Positions 10,798 through 22,331 of a stretch of DNA of 64,000 nucleotides are shown in pieces. The DNA is from Zarea fungicola (taxonomy: Eukaryota; Ascomycota; Sordariomycetes; Hypocreales; Cordycipitaceae): contig FWCC01000287.1 of the NCBI GenBank assembly GCA_900169235.1, positions 1-64,000 on the forward strand, read 5' to 3'. The position numbers and the translations under genes are program-made. The stretch's first letter is position 1, and each line of letters starts with the position of its first letter. Under the pieces are notes generated by a model. That model saw only the letters and a list, made by a program, of their open reading frames with translations, was not told the origin of the DNA and did not search any database.

Positions 10798-11516
10798 GAA
10801 GGGTCAAGAGCGGAAGCAGAACATGCCTTCTTGAACGGCACAACACCGCAAAAAAAAGAAAGAATAGAGAAAATATATTTAATAATAAATGTATAAGAAT
10901 AATGATTGATAAAATGTGATGATGATGATGAAGGTTTGAGCTTCAGTTCCAGTAAGCCTGCAAGCCGGAACTTGGAACTGGTGTCCTGGCAATCAAGCTG
11001 CATGGCTCTTGCTGCCTGGCCACCACTCCAAACACAACGCGACGCGTCGAAGAAAAGAAACAAACAGAAGCAAAACGAAGAGATTGCTCCACTCGTAGCA
11101 GATGACAAGGGTTCATACTTTACCAAAGGTTTTGGGACTGGAAGAGCCAGTCTGTATCCTTTTTTGCGAGGCGACATCTGGTCATCTTGGCAACAAGCCG
11201 GCATCTTCACGCAGGACAGCAATACTAAACTGTACAAGTCGTTTAGAATAAAATCCAAGTTTTGCATTCTTCTTCCTAACTGTTAGTGTTCTCGTTGCTC
11301 AAATTAAATCCGCAGCCACATGGTGTTCCCATCCATTGCTCAACTGCCCATGCCAATCGTCCAAAGCTAAACCAGAGACCCGAGTACTGGTAGACACCAA
11401 AATCCACCAAAAAAAAAATAAAAAAGCACAAAATAAAAAAGCACAAAACAAAAAGGCAAACCAATGATGCAATTTTCTAAAGAAATTGTCGAAATCTGTG
11501 TGGGTAATGAGCTCTC
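10798..11516. other. Intergenic, 719 bp
   Basis: Contains A/T homopolymers (10850-10930, 11409-11460) and a (GAT)n run near 10917. Open frames on both strands here have no recognisable domains. Probably 3' flank of the gene at 11517. Confidence 0.4.
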
Positions 11517-12738
11517 TCATTCCACATTGTTAATGGTCAGGGTCTGCATGGCACGCAGAGCATTCACGCCAGTGTAGCCAACGCCTTGAACCGCGGCAGC
11601 TGTCTTCTTCTTGCGCTGTCTGGGCTGTCCCTCTAGTCTGCGCTTCATCTCGATTGCTGCTCGTCTGTCGGCCGATTTTGGACCACCAAGGCTTGTAGAG
11701 ATTCTAGAGTTGGATGGAACGGATGATCTGTGGCGTACTCGCTTGGATCCAGGGTTGCGAAACCTTTTTTCCTGGTCGGTGAGATTGGCCCAGTAGAGCA
11801 CCATTGTACGGAACTCTTCGTCATTGCTTTTACAAGTGCTGCTGTCATCACCCAGGGAGCGAATGACACTTTTGACGGCGAGTCGGCGAGGGGTACGTAA
11901 GTTCCGAAGGATGCGCCGGTCGAGGTTCCTGCAGACAGCCCAGCGATAGAAATCATAGGGGTCCATGGCAAGCTTGCCCGTTTTGTAGAGGTCGCAAAGG
12001 TTTGAAATCTTGCAGGCCATCTTGTAGAGGAGATCCTTTTCGCACAAGCCGCCGGGCGGGAGGTAGTGCTTGGCCACAAGCTGGTTGGGGTGATACTTGC
12101 CGTGGCCATTCCCAAAGATTTCGCGGATCTTGGTGTACTTGCTGCAGTCATCACCGGCGGCCTTTTTCTCTTTCCGCTCATTATTTGCATCTTTCGCTAG
12201 AATTCCAAACGCTTCAGCTCTGCGGCGATACTCGTCTTTCGTTTGAATTGCCTCTTCGTGTGCAGCGAGCAATGTGTCAAGCGAAGCCCAGTCTTTCTGC
12301 CAGTATGGTGATGATTCGTCGATGCGCTTGACGGGGACGCCGCGCAGTACGTCTGGCGCCAAGTAAGCCGTGCCGTCTGGGCTGAGTTTAAAAACAGAGT
12401 CGCTTGTCCGAGAAAGCTGTTTCATCATCCGCATCTTGAGCTCGGCAGAGGTTGCCTCCCAGGGAGACTGGTCGGCAGCTACTCGGCCCAGCTGCAAGAG
12501 GTCAGTACGGTGTAACATGGCTTGGATAACGGTATCGTGATGTGACGGCGTGGCCACTTACCTCCTGAAGGGACTGATCCGACTCTCTTGCGACATCCAT
12601 TGGGTTGCCACGCTCAAAGGCGAAGCCTCGAATAAGAGAAATGGCAGTATTCTCCTTGTCGCTTCCTTTGCTCGGCTGCTGGGCGCCAGGAATGTTGCCA
12701 ACCGCAATAGACGGCATTGGGTACATGTAGTCGACCAT
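11517..12738 (-). CDS. Uncharacterised ascomycete protein
   Basis: Exon 1 is 12738-12562 and exon 2 12491-11517, joined over a 70-bp intron (GTAAGT donor, CTGAC branch, GCAG acceptor), giving 383 residues. No known domain was recognised. The N-terminal 70 residues are polar. The central part is helical and charged, with a cluster of Cys/His and aromatic residues around LPPGGLCEKDLLYKMACK and MDPYDFYRWAVCRNLDRR. The C-terminal 80 residues are Ser/Arg/Lys-rich (RQRKKKT), suggesting nuclear or nucleic-acid-associated behaviour; that is only a compositional guess. The clean splice and sustained frame make it a real gene. Confidence 0.75.
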
Positions 12739-13287
12739 TATAGATGGCTCAGTGCTTGAACCGAGGAATTAACAAAGGAGGAAATATGTTTTGATCTTGT
12801 AAATGCACACAGGTGAAATGGTCCCAAGCAGTTGCAAACAGGTAAACGAAGAAGCAGTTTATGCAGCTCTGTGCGCAGAGATGAAGATGGAAAGTGAAGG
12901 AGAAAAATACATGCAGAGAGTGAACTTGGGCCATTAAATAGAAAACAAAGAGCGTGTTGGCTGAATTACCAGCTGGCGCCAACTGGCACCTGTTGCAGGC
13001 AGCTGCCGGCCATGCAAACGCAGGCCAGCCTGTGCTCCAGTGACTCTTGGAGTCCTGCTGAGTCGGAGCAGCGCCAACAGGGTTGCCAGGATCGAGTTTA
13101 TTTCGCCTCAGCTACGTTTCTTGCCTGTGCGAAATGCATGTGCTCTATTATATCTAGGTATGTCATCACCACGGCACTCAGCTCTAGTGTACACAATGTA
13201 TGCCGCTCCTCACACCTTGCTGTGTCTTTACACACCACCCCGCCGTCTTGGTGGCCAGTTATGTCTTATAACTGCTCGTGTCTTGGC
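12739..13287. other. Intergenic, 549 bp
   Basis: 5' flank of the gene at 12738 and 3' flank of the thioesterase. No feature recognised. Confidence 0.4.
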
Positions 13288-14531
13288 TCACAACTTGCTC
13301 GTGTCTTCAGGCACAACCAGGCCGTCTTGGTAGCCCGAAGCAATGTGCTTCCCGTCCGGACTCCATATCTTGGACACCATCAAGCAGCGGCCCGCCGAGA
13401 CGCGCGGATAAGAGACTTCTTGTAGCCACCAGCCGACATTGTCCATGACGGTGTCTTGCGCATTGACGTGGACATAGAATGAGTAGCTCAGGCTCGCCGC
13501 TCGACCCCATCGGTACCCGTAGCCCAGGTGGCACCCCAGCGTCGTGAGCCCATTGCGATCTGCCTCCAACGCATGGCAGGCAACGTGGCAGTTTGGGTCA
13601 TCCCCTGGTATCGGTTTATTCGGCCGATACAGTATCAGCTCACGCCGCTCCGCCACCGGTCTGTCCTTGTTGTAGCCAGTCATGTCCACCTTGTACATGT
13701 CGAGAACGGGAAAGCTTCCATGGCCAATGTTGGGCGCCTGGTCCATTACCGAGTCGATATTCGAAACCGCACAGGGCTCCCACTCGTCTGGGCGCTTGGC
13801 CGAAAGAATGGCGGCGAACCGTTGCTGGGCGGATTGTGTCTCCTGCGCCTCGTCTGGTGTGGCCGCGGACCGTTTGAACGTGGTCAGGCACGTGAAGCAG
13901 ATGCCCGACAATTCCTTGTTCGCGTCCAGCGGATCAAACGGGCCTGTTTCCGGAACAGAGGGCTGAGTTGGCTGTCTCGTCTGGACAAGGCGCGTGGCAA
14001 ACGAGTTGCCAGTGTGTACGTCTGTCACTTCGTGTACAAACGGGCGGTCGGCGTGACCAGCCAGACTCCAGACGCCCTGTATAGACTGAGGGTAATGTGA
14101 ATTAGTACTGAATACAATATCATGTTTAAAAAAAAAAAGAAGAAGAAGAAGAAGAAGAAGAAGAAAGAAGAAAGAAGAAAAAAAAATCTTACATGAATCC
14201 CCATGTAGCCCTTCTTGTCCTTTCCAGACTGCTTCTCCTCCAACTCAATCTCACGGGCAGCAGCCAGCGGCGCTTGCCCATACACCAGCCCGCCAAAGAC
14301 ACCAGGAGACTGGCTCGTCTTGGTCTTGGTTGGCTGCTCAGAGACTCCTGCGGGCAAATCGACTCGGGCCCTCCATGCAGGATACCGCGATGTGTACTTT
14401 ACTGTTGTGCCGGTGGCCGGGGTGACTCTGGACACTTGGAGGGCTTCATAGCCGAGACGGGGCGGCTTGTGTTGCTTGGTCATGCTGTACACGCGTCCGT
14501 CAGACGGCGATTCTGAGAGTCTGAAATTCAA
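13288..14531 (-). CDS. Peroxisomal acyl-CoA thioesterase II (TesB/ACOT8 type)
   Basis: Exon 1 is 14531-14193 and exon 2 14085-13288, giving 378 residues. The intron (14086-14192) contains a long (TTC)n tract on the sense strand. The N-terminal hotdog domain includes GVFGGLVYGQAPLAAAREIE, and the splice restores GYMGIHSIQGVWSLAG. The C-terminal hotdog ends in WSPDGKHIASGYQDG. The last three residues are SKL, a canonical PTS1 signal, so the enzyme should act in the peroxisome, hydrolysing acyl-CoAs during fatty-acid beta-oxidation. An in-frame Met at 14483 (MTKQHKPP) is an alternative start. Confidence 0.85.
14127..14186. repeat. (AAG)n microsatellite with flanking poly-A, in thioesterase intron
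   Basis: A poly-A run passes into about ten AAG units and imperfect AAAG units. On the gene's strand this is a TTC/T pyrimidine tract filling most of the thioesterase intron. Confidence 0.85.
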
Positions 14532-14898
14532 TTGGCCTCTTTTCTACAAGTATCCCGCATTCATCTTGTGTTTTTCTGGACTCGGGTGTATGCATGGAGA
14601 AGATGAGTGTGCCTCTCAAGGCCGTGCCTCGGTAAAGAGGTGCGGCTTGGCCTTGGCCGGGGAAGCCCTGTAACTTGTGCCGATGCACCGATCAGCCCCC
14701 CCGCAGGACACCACCGCTGGACGACAGTTATTTTCATTCCGAGTTTCAGCACATTGCCTTGGCAAACAGGAAGTTGAAAATTAATCCAGAAATTTATCAT
14801 TAAATACAGTTTTAATGCAGAGTATGAAACATGTCATAATTCAACGCTGTGTGTTTATTTCCTCCTCCGCATACAAGTAAATAGACACAGCTGTCCAG
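14532..14898. other. Intergenic, 367 bp
   Basis: Promoter of the thioesterase and 3' end of the OHCU decarboxylase gene. No other feature seen. Confidence 0.4.
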
Positions 14899-15525
14899 TC
14901 ATGAGCCCGACTGGCCAGCGGCTTGGACTGGGAGTTTGGACGCTCTATCCTTGGCAATATCGCACATGGCCTGTGAGTATGTTTGCAATTAGAATCTGTG
15001 CACTCGCCTACAAGGCTGTGGAAATCGTACCTGAAGGGCTGCAACAACCTCCTTGTCAAAGTCGTTTCGATCCATCCGCGCCTTCATATCCTCCATAATC
15101 TCCGGTCGGCCCCGTCCATTGACAAAAACAACATAGCGTAGGCCGGGAAACTTATCTTCGTACTCTTGGTTGAGTCTTGCCAGTACCTCACTCTCGCCAC
15201 CCAGCTTGGCTTGCTCCGCGACTGACTGGGCGGACTCGACCTTTTTCGCGCCCAGTCGAGGGTGTGAGCCAAGGATGGATAAAAGAGTCTTATTTGGGCT
15301 GCTTGCTGTTGAGTGCGAAGCTAGAGAGAGAAACACCAGGCGACATGCCTCGATAAGCTCATTGTATGAACCGTACCGCTGGGACTGAATCACCGGTATC
15401 AAGGTATTGTGGATTTCAGGGCTTGGTTCAAAGAGCAGGTCCAGCGCTTGCGCCTTGTGCGCATCTAGCAGGCTGGCTAGATCAGAAATATGAGGCAGAC
15501 TTGGAGGTGCCATTTTCAGTGTCAA
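14899..15525 (-). CDS. OHCU decarboxylase (uric acid degradation)
   Basis: Exon 1 is 15525-15031, the intron 14971-15030 and exon 2 14970-14899, giving 188 residues. The protein matches 2-oxo-4-hydroxy-4-carboxy-5-ureidoimidazoline decarboxylase, which converts OHCU to S-allantoin, the last step of the urate-oxidase pathway. Landmarks are SHPRLGAKK with the catalytic His region, SAQSVAEQAKL, LNQEYEDKFPGLRYVVFVNGRGRPEI (substrate-contact region), and the terminal helix ALQAMCDIAKDRASKL restored by splicing. The second Met (MAPPSL, 15513) may be the actual start. No peroxisomal signal is visible at the C-terminus (GQSGS). Confidence 0.88.
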
Positions 15526-16149
15526 AATAATTTAGAGATTTTTGGTACCAAGGGTGAGATGCTGTCCGGTCGAGCTTATATTCTGGTACAGGGTGGCGCC
15601 GCCTTTCCTTTCGGCGGACTCCGATGGTGGAGCTCAATCGGGGCCGGTACAACGGCGAGAACATGACCAACAGTCAGCTATCTGTACCGAGTACGGAGTA
15701 CACTGTATTGAGTTCTTCTCCTTTAACTTGATTTGTCAAGTTGGATATCTTTTTCAATGACAACTGGTGAGTCGACATGCCTCGCTATGAACACCACTAT
15801 CTTTCAGCAGCCTTTGCAACCCTTTGCTATTCTTTCAATACCAATAGGCAAAATTTGAAACTGACTGACTGAATAAATATATTTATTTACTTGTTTATTT
15901 ATTTATTTATGTACTCATTTATTTCTTTGAAATTCCCACCTTGCAAGTGGTAGAACATCCTTCCACCAGATTAATGTGCCCCACAAATATCGCACACTCC
16001 GCGCTCCTGGTTGGTCAGATCCACCAGGCAGAAAATCTCACTGGACGGCCTTGAAATTATTGGCATCAACAAGCTTCATCAGGGCGACTCGCTGCACCTT
16101 TTCTATACATCGCCATTGAAAGCTCCCACAGCTTTCAACATCCGTCGCT
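15526..16149. other. Intergenic, 624 bp, divergent promoter region
   Basis: Lies between divergent OHCU decarboxylase and PRP19. It contains a (TTTA)n-like AT microsatellite at about 15870-15925. No gene supported. Confidence 0.5.
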
Positions 16150-17854
16150 ATGCTCTGCGGAAGTATGCAAACCAATCAATCCCCGGATGAGTCAACATAT
16201 CTTTGCTAACACCCGTTTGCAGTCTCTGGAGAAGCTCCCCAAGAGCCTGTCGCGTCCAAAAAGTCGGGTTCGTCGCATCGCAATCTCTACCACGTCGTCT
16301 CCTCTGCCCTCTCTCTAGGCTGCTAACAACCGTCTCATAGGTGTCGTCTACGAAAAGCGCCTGATTGAGCAATACATCAACGAAAACGGCACCGAGCCCA
16401 GCACCGGCGAGGCCCTCACGGCCGACGACCTCCTCCCCATCAACTCCTCCCGCATCGCCCGCCCCCGCCCACCTACACTGACTTCGATACCCGCGCTGCT
16501 GGCCGCCTTTCAGAATGAATGGGACAGTCTCGCCCTGGAAACATATAACCTGCGGGAGCAGCTCGCCCGCACCAGAGAGGAGCTTGCGACCGCCCTCTAC
16601 CAGCACGATGCCGCCGTCCGCGTCATTGCCCGCCTGACCCAGGAGCGAAACGAGGCCAGAGATTCGCTGAGCAGAATTACTGTAACAGGTGGTGGTGGTG
16701 CCAACGGAGACGACATGGCCGTTGACACGGAAGGATTACCAGAGGCCTTGGCTGCTCGCGTAGACGAGGTCCACCAAGAGTATGTTGCCATGCTGCCTTG
16801 CAATTGCTGCACTATTCCCCGTCAGAGCTTACAACTATGCTAACGTTTCAAACAGGCTTTCCAAGGGTCGCAAGAAGCGCCCTGTTCCCAAGGAATGGGT
16901 AACCTCCGACGAGATCGCCGCCTTTGAAGTCACAGCCACCACGGCCCTCCCCGTCGTCCAAACTACCTGCCTGGATACCGAGGGCGCCTATGCCGCCGTG
17001 GGAGGACTGCAGGGCCAGGCTGCCATCTACGCCATCGCCGCTGACTCGCTGGAGCGCGAGATTCCCGTTGGCGAGCCCGCCACCAGCACGCTGTGGACCG
17101 GCGCCAAGCTCCTCTTTGGCACCAGCAACGGTGCCGTCAAGGTCTTTGAGGGTGGCAGCCAAGTCGCCGCCGCGTCGGAGCACTCTGGACCGACTACGGG
17201 CCTGAGCCTCCACCCCAGCGGTGATCTTGTTGCCTCTGTTGGCACCGACAAGAGCCTTGTGCTATACGACCTGGCCACCCTGTCGCGCGTGAGCCGCACA
17301 TTTGTCGATTCTTGTGAGTGGCCATTACCTTATCTCTTCTCTCTCTCCTAGCTGTCCATCTACTAACTGCTTTACTAGCCCTTACTTCGGTTGCCTTCCA
17401 CCCCGACGGACACCTCGTCGCCGCCGGCACCATCACCGGCGACGTCAAGCTATACATGACCAAGACGCTGGAGCAGGCCGCCGTCTTCCAGCTCGGCGCC
17501 CCCATCCAGGCCCTCACATTCTCCGAAAACGGCTTCTGGCTCGCCGCCGCCGCCAAGGGCCAGACCTCGGTCACCGTCTTTGACCTGCGCAAGGAGGGAG
17601 ACGCCGCCACCGCCAAAGTCCTCGAGACGGGCGGCGCCGTTCAGTCGCTCGCCTGGGACTACACCGGACAGTACCTCGCCACCGCGGGCGCCTCGGGCTT
17701 GACGATTCAGCAGTACGCCAAGGGGGGCAAGAAGTGGACGGAGCCCTTTCGCAGTGCTACGGCTGCTGTCGCCGTGCGCTGGGGCGAGTCGGGCAAGACG
17801 TTGGTGTCTGTCAATGGTGAGGGTGTAGTCAGCGTCGTGGGTGTAAAGGCATAG
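16150..17854 (+). CDS. PRP19: Pre-mRNA-processing factor 19 (U-box E3 ligase, NineTeen complex)
   Basis: Five exons (16150-16162, 16223-16267, 16341-16779, 16856-17313, 17379-17854) give 476 residues. The first exon is only 13 nt. The N-terminus MLCGISGEAPQEPVASKKSG is the diagnostic Prp19 U-box start (residues 1-56). The central coiled coil (LREQLARTREELATALYQHDAA) mediates tetramerisation, followed by the RKKRPVPKEW motif and a C-terminal WD40 propeller. The protein is the core of the NTC complex that activates the spliceosome and ubiquitinates its components. The frame is continuous through all junctions. Confidence 0.97.
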
Positions 17855-18481
17855 ACGAATGAATGGGAGGGGGGTGAATATTTTTTATTATTATTGTATT
17901 GTCAGTTGTATTTGGAATCTAGGAGTATAAAGGGTTTACAAAGTACTGTTTTTTCTTCGGTTGAAAAGAAATGGCATTTCAAGGAGACATGACACCGTAC
18001 CAGCATCGCAACCAACGCTCGTCTTCTTTGACTGGATTTATTTACATGCCCGTTGCTCTTTTTGCTTCCTTGAAAAACTACTCGTAGTAGAAGATTGCGC
18101 TAAATACAGCCTTGATGAGTGGTGGGATTTCTCGACTGTCGGTGTGCCGGCCAGAGATGTGTTCAGTTCTGGCCTGCCCGGCTTCGGGCATGCAACCCAG
18201 ACCCCGGACCCCAGACTCCCATCGGCAGTTTATACTAGACATGCTACTATCCAGCCTACAAGATCATCATAAGATCATCTAGTCCGTCTTTCATGTTTTG
18301 GCATTCATTGGGTGGCCGGGGTGTGCACAATGCCGCATTTTGCCGGCATCAAGTTATAAGTCCGTGGCCTTTCCCCTCGTTGAGAATCACCCCCCGGCTT
18401 TAAAATACTGGATAAATTGAATACTATTTTTTCCTTTCATATTTTGTTTAAAAGCTGAAAACAAATTCGTTACGATTTATA
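17855..18481. other. Intergenic, 627 bp
   Basis: 3' flank of PRP19 and promoter of a small secreted protein gene. No other feature recognised. Confidence 0.4.
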
Positions 18482-18712
18482 ATGAAGCTTACGTTGACCT
18501 TGGCCGCCCTCACGCTCGCTTTCGGCTTTGCCCAGGCCATGCCGCCGTATAGGTGCGGGCTTCCTCCCTGTAAGTATTCACCGTGGCTTTGATACCGTTG
18601 CATGTTTCTTAATGCAAATGTTACATTTTTAGACGCCTGTGATGGAGACTTTTGCTGCTGTCATTCTGGGCGTATTCATGCTGACGAGGCATGTTTCTTG
18701 GACGGCAATTAA
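18482..18712 (+). CDS. Small secreted cysteine-rich protein (55 aa)
   Basis: Exon 1 is 18482-18569, a 63-bp intron follows (GTAAGT ... TTTTAG), and exon 2 is 18633-18712. The protein has a clear signal peptide (MKLTLTLAALTLAFGFAQA). A mature part of about 36 residues holds six cysteines, including a CCC triplet (DGDFCCCHSGRIHADEACF). No family was recognised. Size, signal peptide and even Cys count are typical of secreted effectors or antimicrobial peptides. An overlapping 80-codon frame in another phase is not consistent with exon 1. Confidence 0.65.
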
Positions 18713-19226
18713 AGACCGGCAGACTCTCAAAGAGGCCCGGTCCGCCAAGCTCGTCGGTCGCCGCCACGATTTAATAGGATTTTTCCCGATTGGGGTCGAC
18801 TTGATGGTGGTGCTTGCGTTTTGTGTGCTTTTTTACTGGATTAGGAGACTCAACGATACGCAGAAGCTGAAGAAGCTTTGAGTTCGGGAGACGCCGTCCA
18901 TAAGGCAGTTTACGATGGATGATATGGTCTAAATGTATATTGCAAAAAAAAAAAAAAATTAAAGATAAGTAAAAAATAAGCTCACTCTTCTCAACCTTTC
19001 ATAGTGAGCAAGCGAACCAATGACTGGTATTGCCACCGAAAACTGGATGAGGCGACTGCAAAGACATCAACCGAGTGAGAGCTAAAATGTATTATATTTC
19101 GCCCACTATATTAATGGCATTTACGCCTGATGCAACATTACTGTAAGGGAAATCCCCGCCTGGATCTCTGTGTGCTCGAGTTACTTTGTCATCTCGTCCA
19201 GCTCATCTTCTATATGCTCCATGTGC
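18713..19226. other. Intergenic, 514 bp
   Basis: Convergent 3' flanks of two small secreted protein genes. A poly-A tract lies at 18944-18957. Nothing else supported. Confidence 0.4.
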
Positions 19227-19504
19227 TCAATATTCAGGCTTTCCATCATATCCAGGTTTTCCATCGCTGCCAGGATTCCGAGGACAAATAAAGACACCGC
19301 CGGGGCCACCTTCAAAGTCCCCACGAGGGCAATTCGCCACGCAGTTTTTATATGTGCCGCAGCGTTGTCCAGGGCCTAGTTAAACACATTAGCGCGTTGT
19401 GCTTGTCAGTCTTTCCGCATCGTTGGGGGTTTACCAAGTGTTTTCGTCTCTGCAGACGTCACAGAAAGTGCCAAAAACGAAAGTGCGATGACAAGCTTCA
19501 TCAT
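19227..19504 (-). CDS. Small secreted cysteine-containing protein with Gly/Pro-rich tail (72 aa)
   Basis: Exon 1 is 19504-19435, a 59-bp intron follows (GTAAAC ... GCTAAT ... CTAG), and exon 2 is 19375-19227. Two adjacent Met codons start a signal peptide (MKLVIALSFLALSVTSA). The mature part holds four cysteines (GQRCGTYKNCVANCPRGD, then FICPRN) and ends in a repeated GKPGYDGKPEY-like tail. No family recognised. It is convergent with the secreted protein at 18482 and 515 bp away; the two have different Cys patterns and are not obvious duplicates. Confidence 0.65.
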
Positions 19505-20655
19505 GTTTTGCTACTTGGGGTATATCTAAAAGAGTGGCATGAAGATGAAAGAGAGTAGATGAAAAAAAGAGGCGGTTTATCTCTGCGTTTACCTAATATA
19601 TTCTGCCAGAGAATCTAAAACAACAGCTTGCTGTTGTAATTTCGGTTTGATTCCAGGCTTGGCCCCAGATGAGCAAGGTCTCACAACAAAGGACCACAAC
19701 CAAGACAGGTGTCAAGTTACAATTTCGACTCGTCCAAAACTCATACGTGGACTATAGGAATACACGCGCAAGTCTCACGTCGGCACATCTCTGATTGAGT
19801 CTAGCAATACCGTCCCAGGTCTCCCTCACCGCTGAAGCCCTTGATTCTAGCATCCGAAAACCTGGACAATGTGGAGGTTTTGCCGTGCATCACCAACGTC
19901 TTCAGCGCGATTGTGCGAATAGACATTAAACTTGGCCTGTATTCCCGCCACTTCTCAGCTCCTGACTTCCATTACCCGGCTTTGTCGGGCGATGTTCCAA
20001 GATGGCTTACAATCAAACCCGCCTGCAGCGATAGCTTCCATATCTGCAGTATTGACAGGGAACGTCTAGGACGCTTGCGCTGGTAGCAAGGTGGGCAGGC
20101 AGGCAGACAGGCCAGCAGGCAAGCAGCTCCTGTTTGCCAAACGACACTCGGGACCCGATCATCCAGGCGTTTCATCCTTTCCACAGCCATTATATATTTT
20201 ATCGTGCCTTTAATTTTTTCTTACATTTAATTTCTTAATTTCTAGTTACTTAATTTATTTTATGCATCTAAATCGTGCAGTACTATTTTCTTCTTTGTCA
20301 CTGCCCTTTGTCAGTCACGGCCCACCATCACGGCCCCCATCGCCGCCCCCACTAGTCATCACGAATACTGCCGACATTGTCACAATATTGCTTCTTCGCC
20401 ACTCACCACAACCTGCCTCTGCCAAGCTGCAAAAGGCGCCCGACTCGCATCGCCCGACTCGACCACCGCCAGAGCAGACAAATTCCGAAACGCAGGCTCC
20501 CTGATTACGTCCTTCACCCAGGTTTTGACCCTACTAGCGCGCGCTAGGTATGCCGCCACTTCAACCTCACTTTCAACGGACTTGTTAGCCCGGCCATTCA
20601 CGCACGCCCGTCGCTGCCTCGCCACCTCGCGGCATCCCTAAACCCGCAACATCCG
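19505..20655. other. Intergenic, 1.15 kb
   Basis: Promoter of the small secreted gene (left) and 5' region of the RING/SIM gene (right). The region 20205-20260 is AT-rich and 20290-20640 is C-rich, fitting a long 5' UTR. No gene supported. Confidence 0.4.
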
Positions 20656-22331
20656 ATGCCTCTCGGTGGCTACATATATGATTTTCTTTTCGACGACCCC
20701 ATCTACGCAGCACCCTTCTTTTCGCTCGCACAACCACCACCTACTGTCGAGTCTCCCATTCCCGAACCTGGCCTCCCAGGAGGAACACGACCCGACGCAG
20801 CGGAGCGCCAGAGAGTGCTGAGGCATGCGCTGCGTGAAATCATGCCACCTCCTGTATCCCATACCAGCGCCATCATCGACAGCGAAAGTGACGATGACTT
20901 GGTCGAGATCGTCTCGGCCCACACCAGCAGGCCGTCCAGCACCGTGCCGTCGCAGCCGCCGCCGCTGATGCTCCCTCGGCCTGGTGCCCGGCCTCTACCG
21001 GCAGCAGCAGCAGCCGCAGCCCCTGCAGGATCTCGTCGAGGGCGACCCGCTGCATCGACAAGACCAAGTCGCCCGGCGGCCCCTCGGCAAGACGGCGACG
21101 ACACCGTTGCCGCCACCACCGCAGTCATCGACCTGACCGAGGAGCCAGACTCACCCGTCGAGGTGCGATCGCTGCGCTCCATGCTGGACGACGGACCTGT
21201 GAGACTCCCTCCTATACGCACCCAACGCCATCCTCGTCGAACAAACTCCCAGCGCACCACGCCACCGCGTCTGTCTCGAAGCGAGAGCATCATGCTGGCC
21301 ACGCAGACGAGCTTCATTGACCTGACGGGCGACGACGACACCAACGACCAAACCCACCACCACAACACAGCGAGTAACACCACCACCTCGGCCTTTCCCC
21401 CCATGAGGGGAAGCAGAGGCCCGCAACGAGCCGTCATGCAAGAGTTTGGCCCGCCCATGGTACCGCCCATGACGCGCGGCGCCAATAGACGAAGCAACCG
21501 CAACCACCATAACCCCATGCTGCCACCGCACCAACCCGGTGCCGGTGCCGGTGCTGCTGCAGCTTCGGCGGGCCTGGCCCACGACCACCTTGTCGACTTT
21601 GAGTTTCTAGGGCCCAACCACCACGTGTCTGGCCCCTACAACCTGGTGTCGACGTTTGCCAGGGGCTTCGGCCGCCACCTCGCCGACATGCTAGGCACGG
21701 GCATCTTTCCGAGCAGCCCAGAGAATCCTCGACCTGGTGGTGGTGGTGCTAATCAAACGCGGCATAACAGAGACACCCACACCGCTCACAACGGCGGTTT
21801 CTCCATGCACCCTTTCCCGCCTCATCGGTTCCAGAGACCGCCCAGTCCGCGGCGCGAGATGCCGCCCATACCGCCTGCCAGACCGGGGTTCACGCGGGAG
21901 ACTCGCGCGGAGCCCGCCGAGGGGAAGGAGGGGGAGCGGGATGAGGAGGAGCAGCGCGTCGTCATTTGTCCTGCCTGCAACGAGGAGCTGGCCTATGACC
22001 CGAGCGATGCGGCGGCCACGAGTACGCCCACGGGTGCGAAGAAGAGGAAGCGGACGGTGGGGGATCACCATTTCTGGGCCGTCAAGAAGTGCGGACATGT
22101 ACGTAGCATCCCAAAGCATGCCCAACACAGCAAGTACTAATCGGTATCTAGGTTTACTGCGCCGAATGCTTTGAAAACAGACGTCCGACAAAGGCCTGCC
22201 CCGACGGCGTGGGCTTCCGCGGCGCACCCGGCAAGGCCCCCAACCAGGCACCTAATGACTTGCGCTGCGCGGTCGACGGCTGCGAGGCCAAGGTGGCCAA
22301 CAAGACGGAGTGGGTGGGCATATTCCTGTAG
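20656..22331 (+). CDS. RING-type protein with three SUMO-interacting motifs (STUbL-like)
   Basis: Exon 1 is 20656-22098 and exon 2 22152-22331, giving 540 residues. The C-terminus carries a Cys/His ring: VVICPACNEEL, then KKCGHVYCAECFENR (created by the splice), and ACPDG and LRCAVDGCEAKV. The N-terminal half is disordered and contains three SIM-like cores flanked by acidic residues: DDLVEIVS (about 80-87), AVIDLTEE (156-163) and FIDLTGDDD (220-228). That combination is the hallmark of SUMO-targeted ubiquitin ligases (Slx8/RNF4), which act in nuclear genome maintenance. Homologues in related fungi are, by recall, often labelled cell-cycle control protein. The ring spacing is not the classic C3HC4 form, so ligase activity is inferred. 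Confidence 0.75.

Noticed and set aside
10653..11286. Overlapping frames of 204 (minus) and 126 (plus) codons
   Set aside because: They lie across A/T homopolymers and have no recognisable motifs; neither joins to a neighbour by splicing.
18639..18881. 80-codon frame with a hydrophobic segment overlapping the secreted gene at 18482
   Set aside because: It starts inside the intron/exon 2 region in a different phase, lacks a good start, and the spliced six-Cys secreted frame explains the region better.
20703..21617. 304-codon antisense frame in the RING/SIM gene
   Set aside because: Shadow of the GC-rich low-complexity sense exon; biased Ser/Arg/Gly composition and no motifs.
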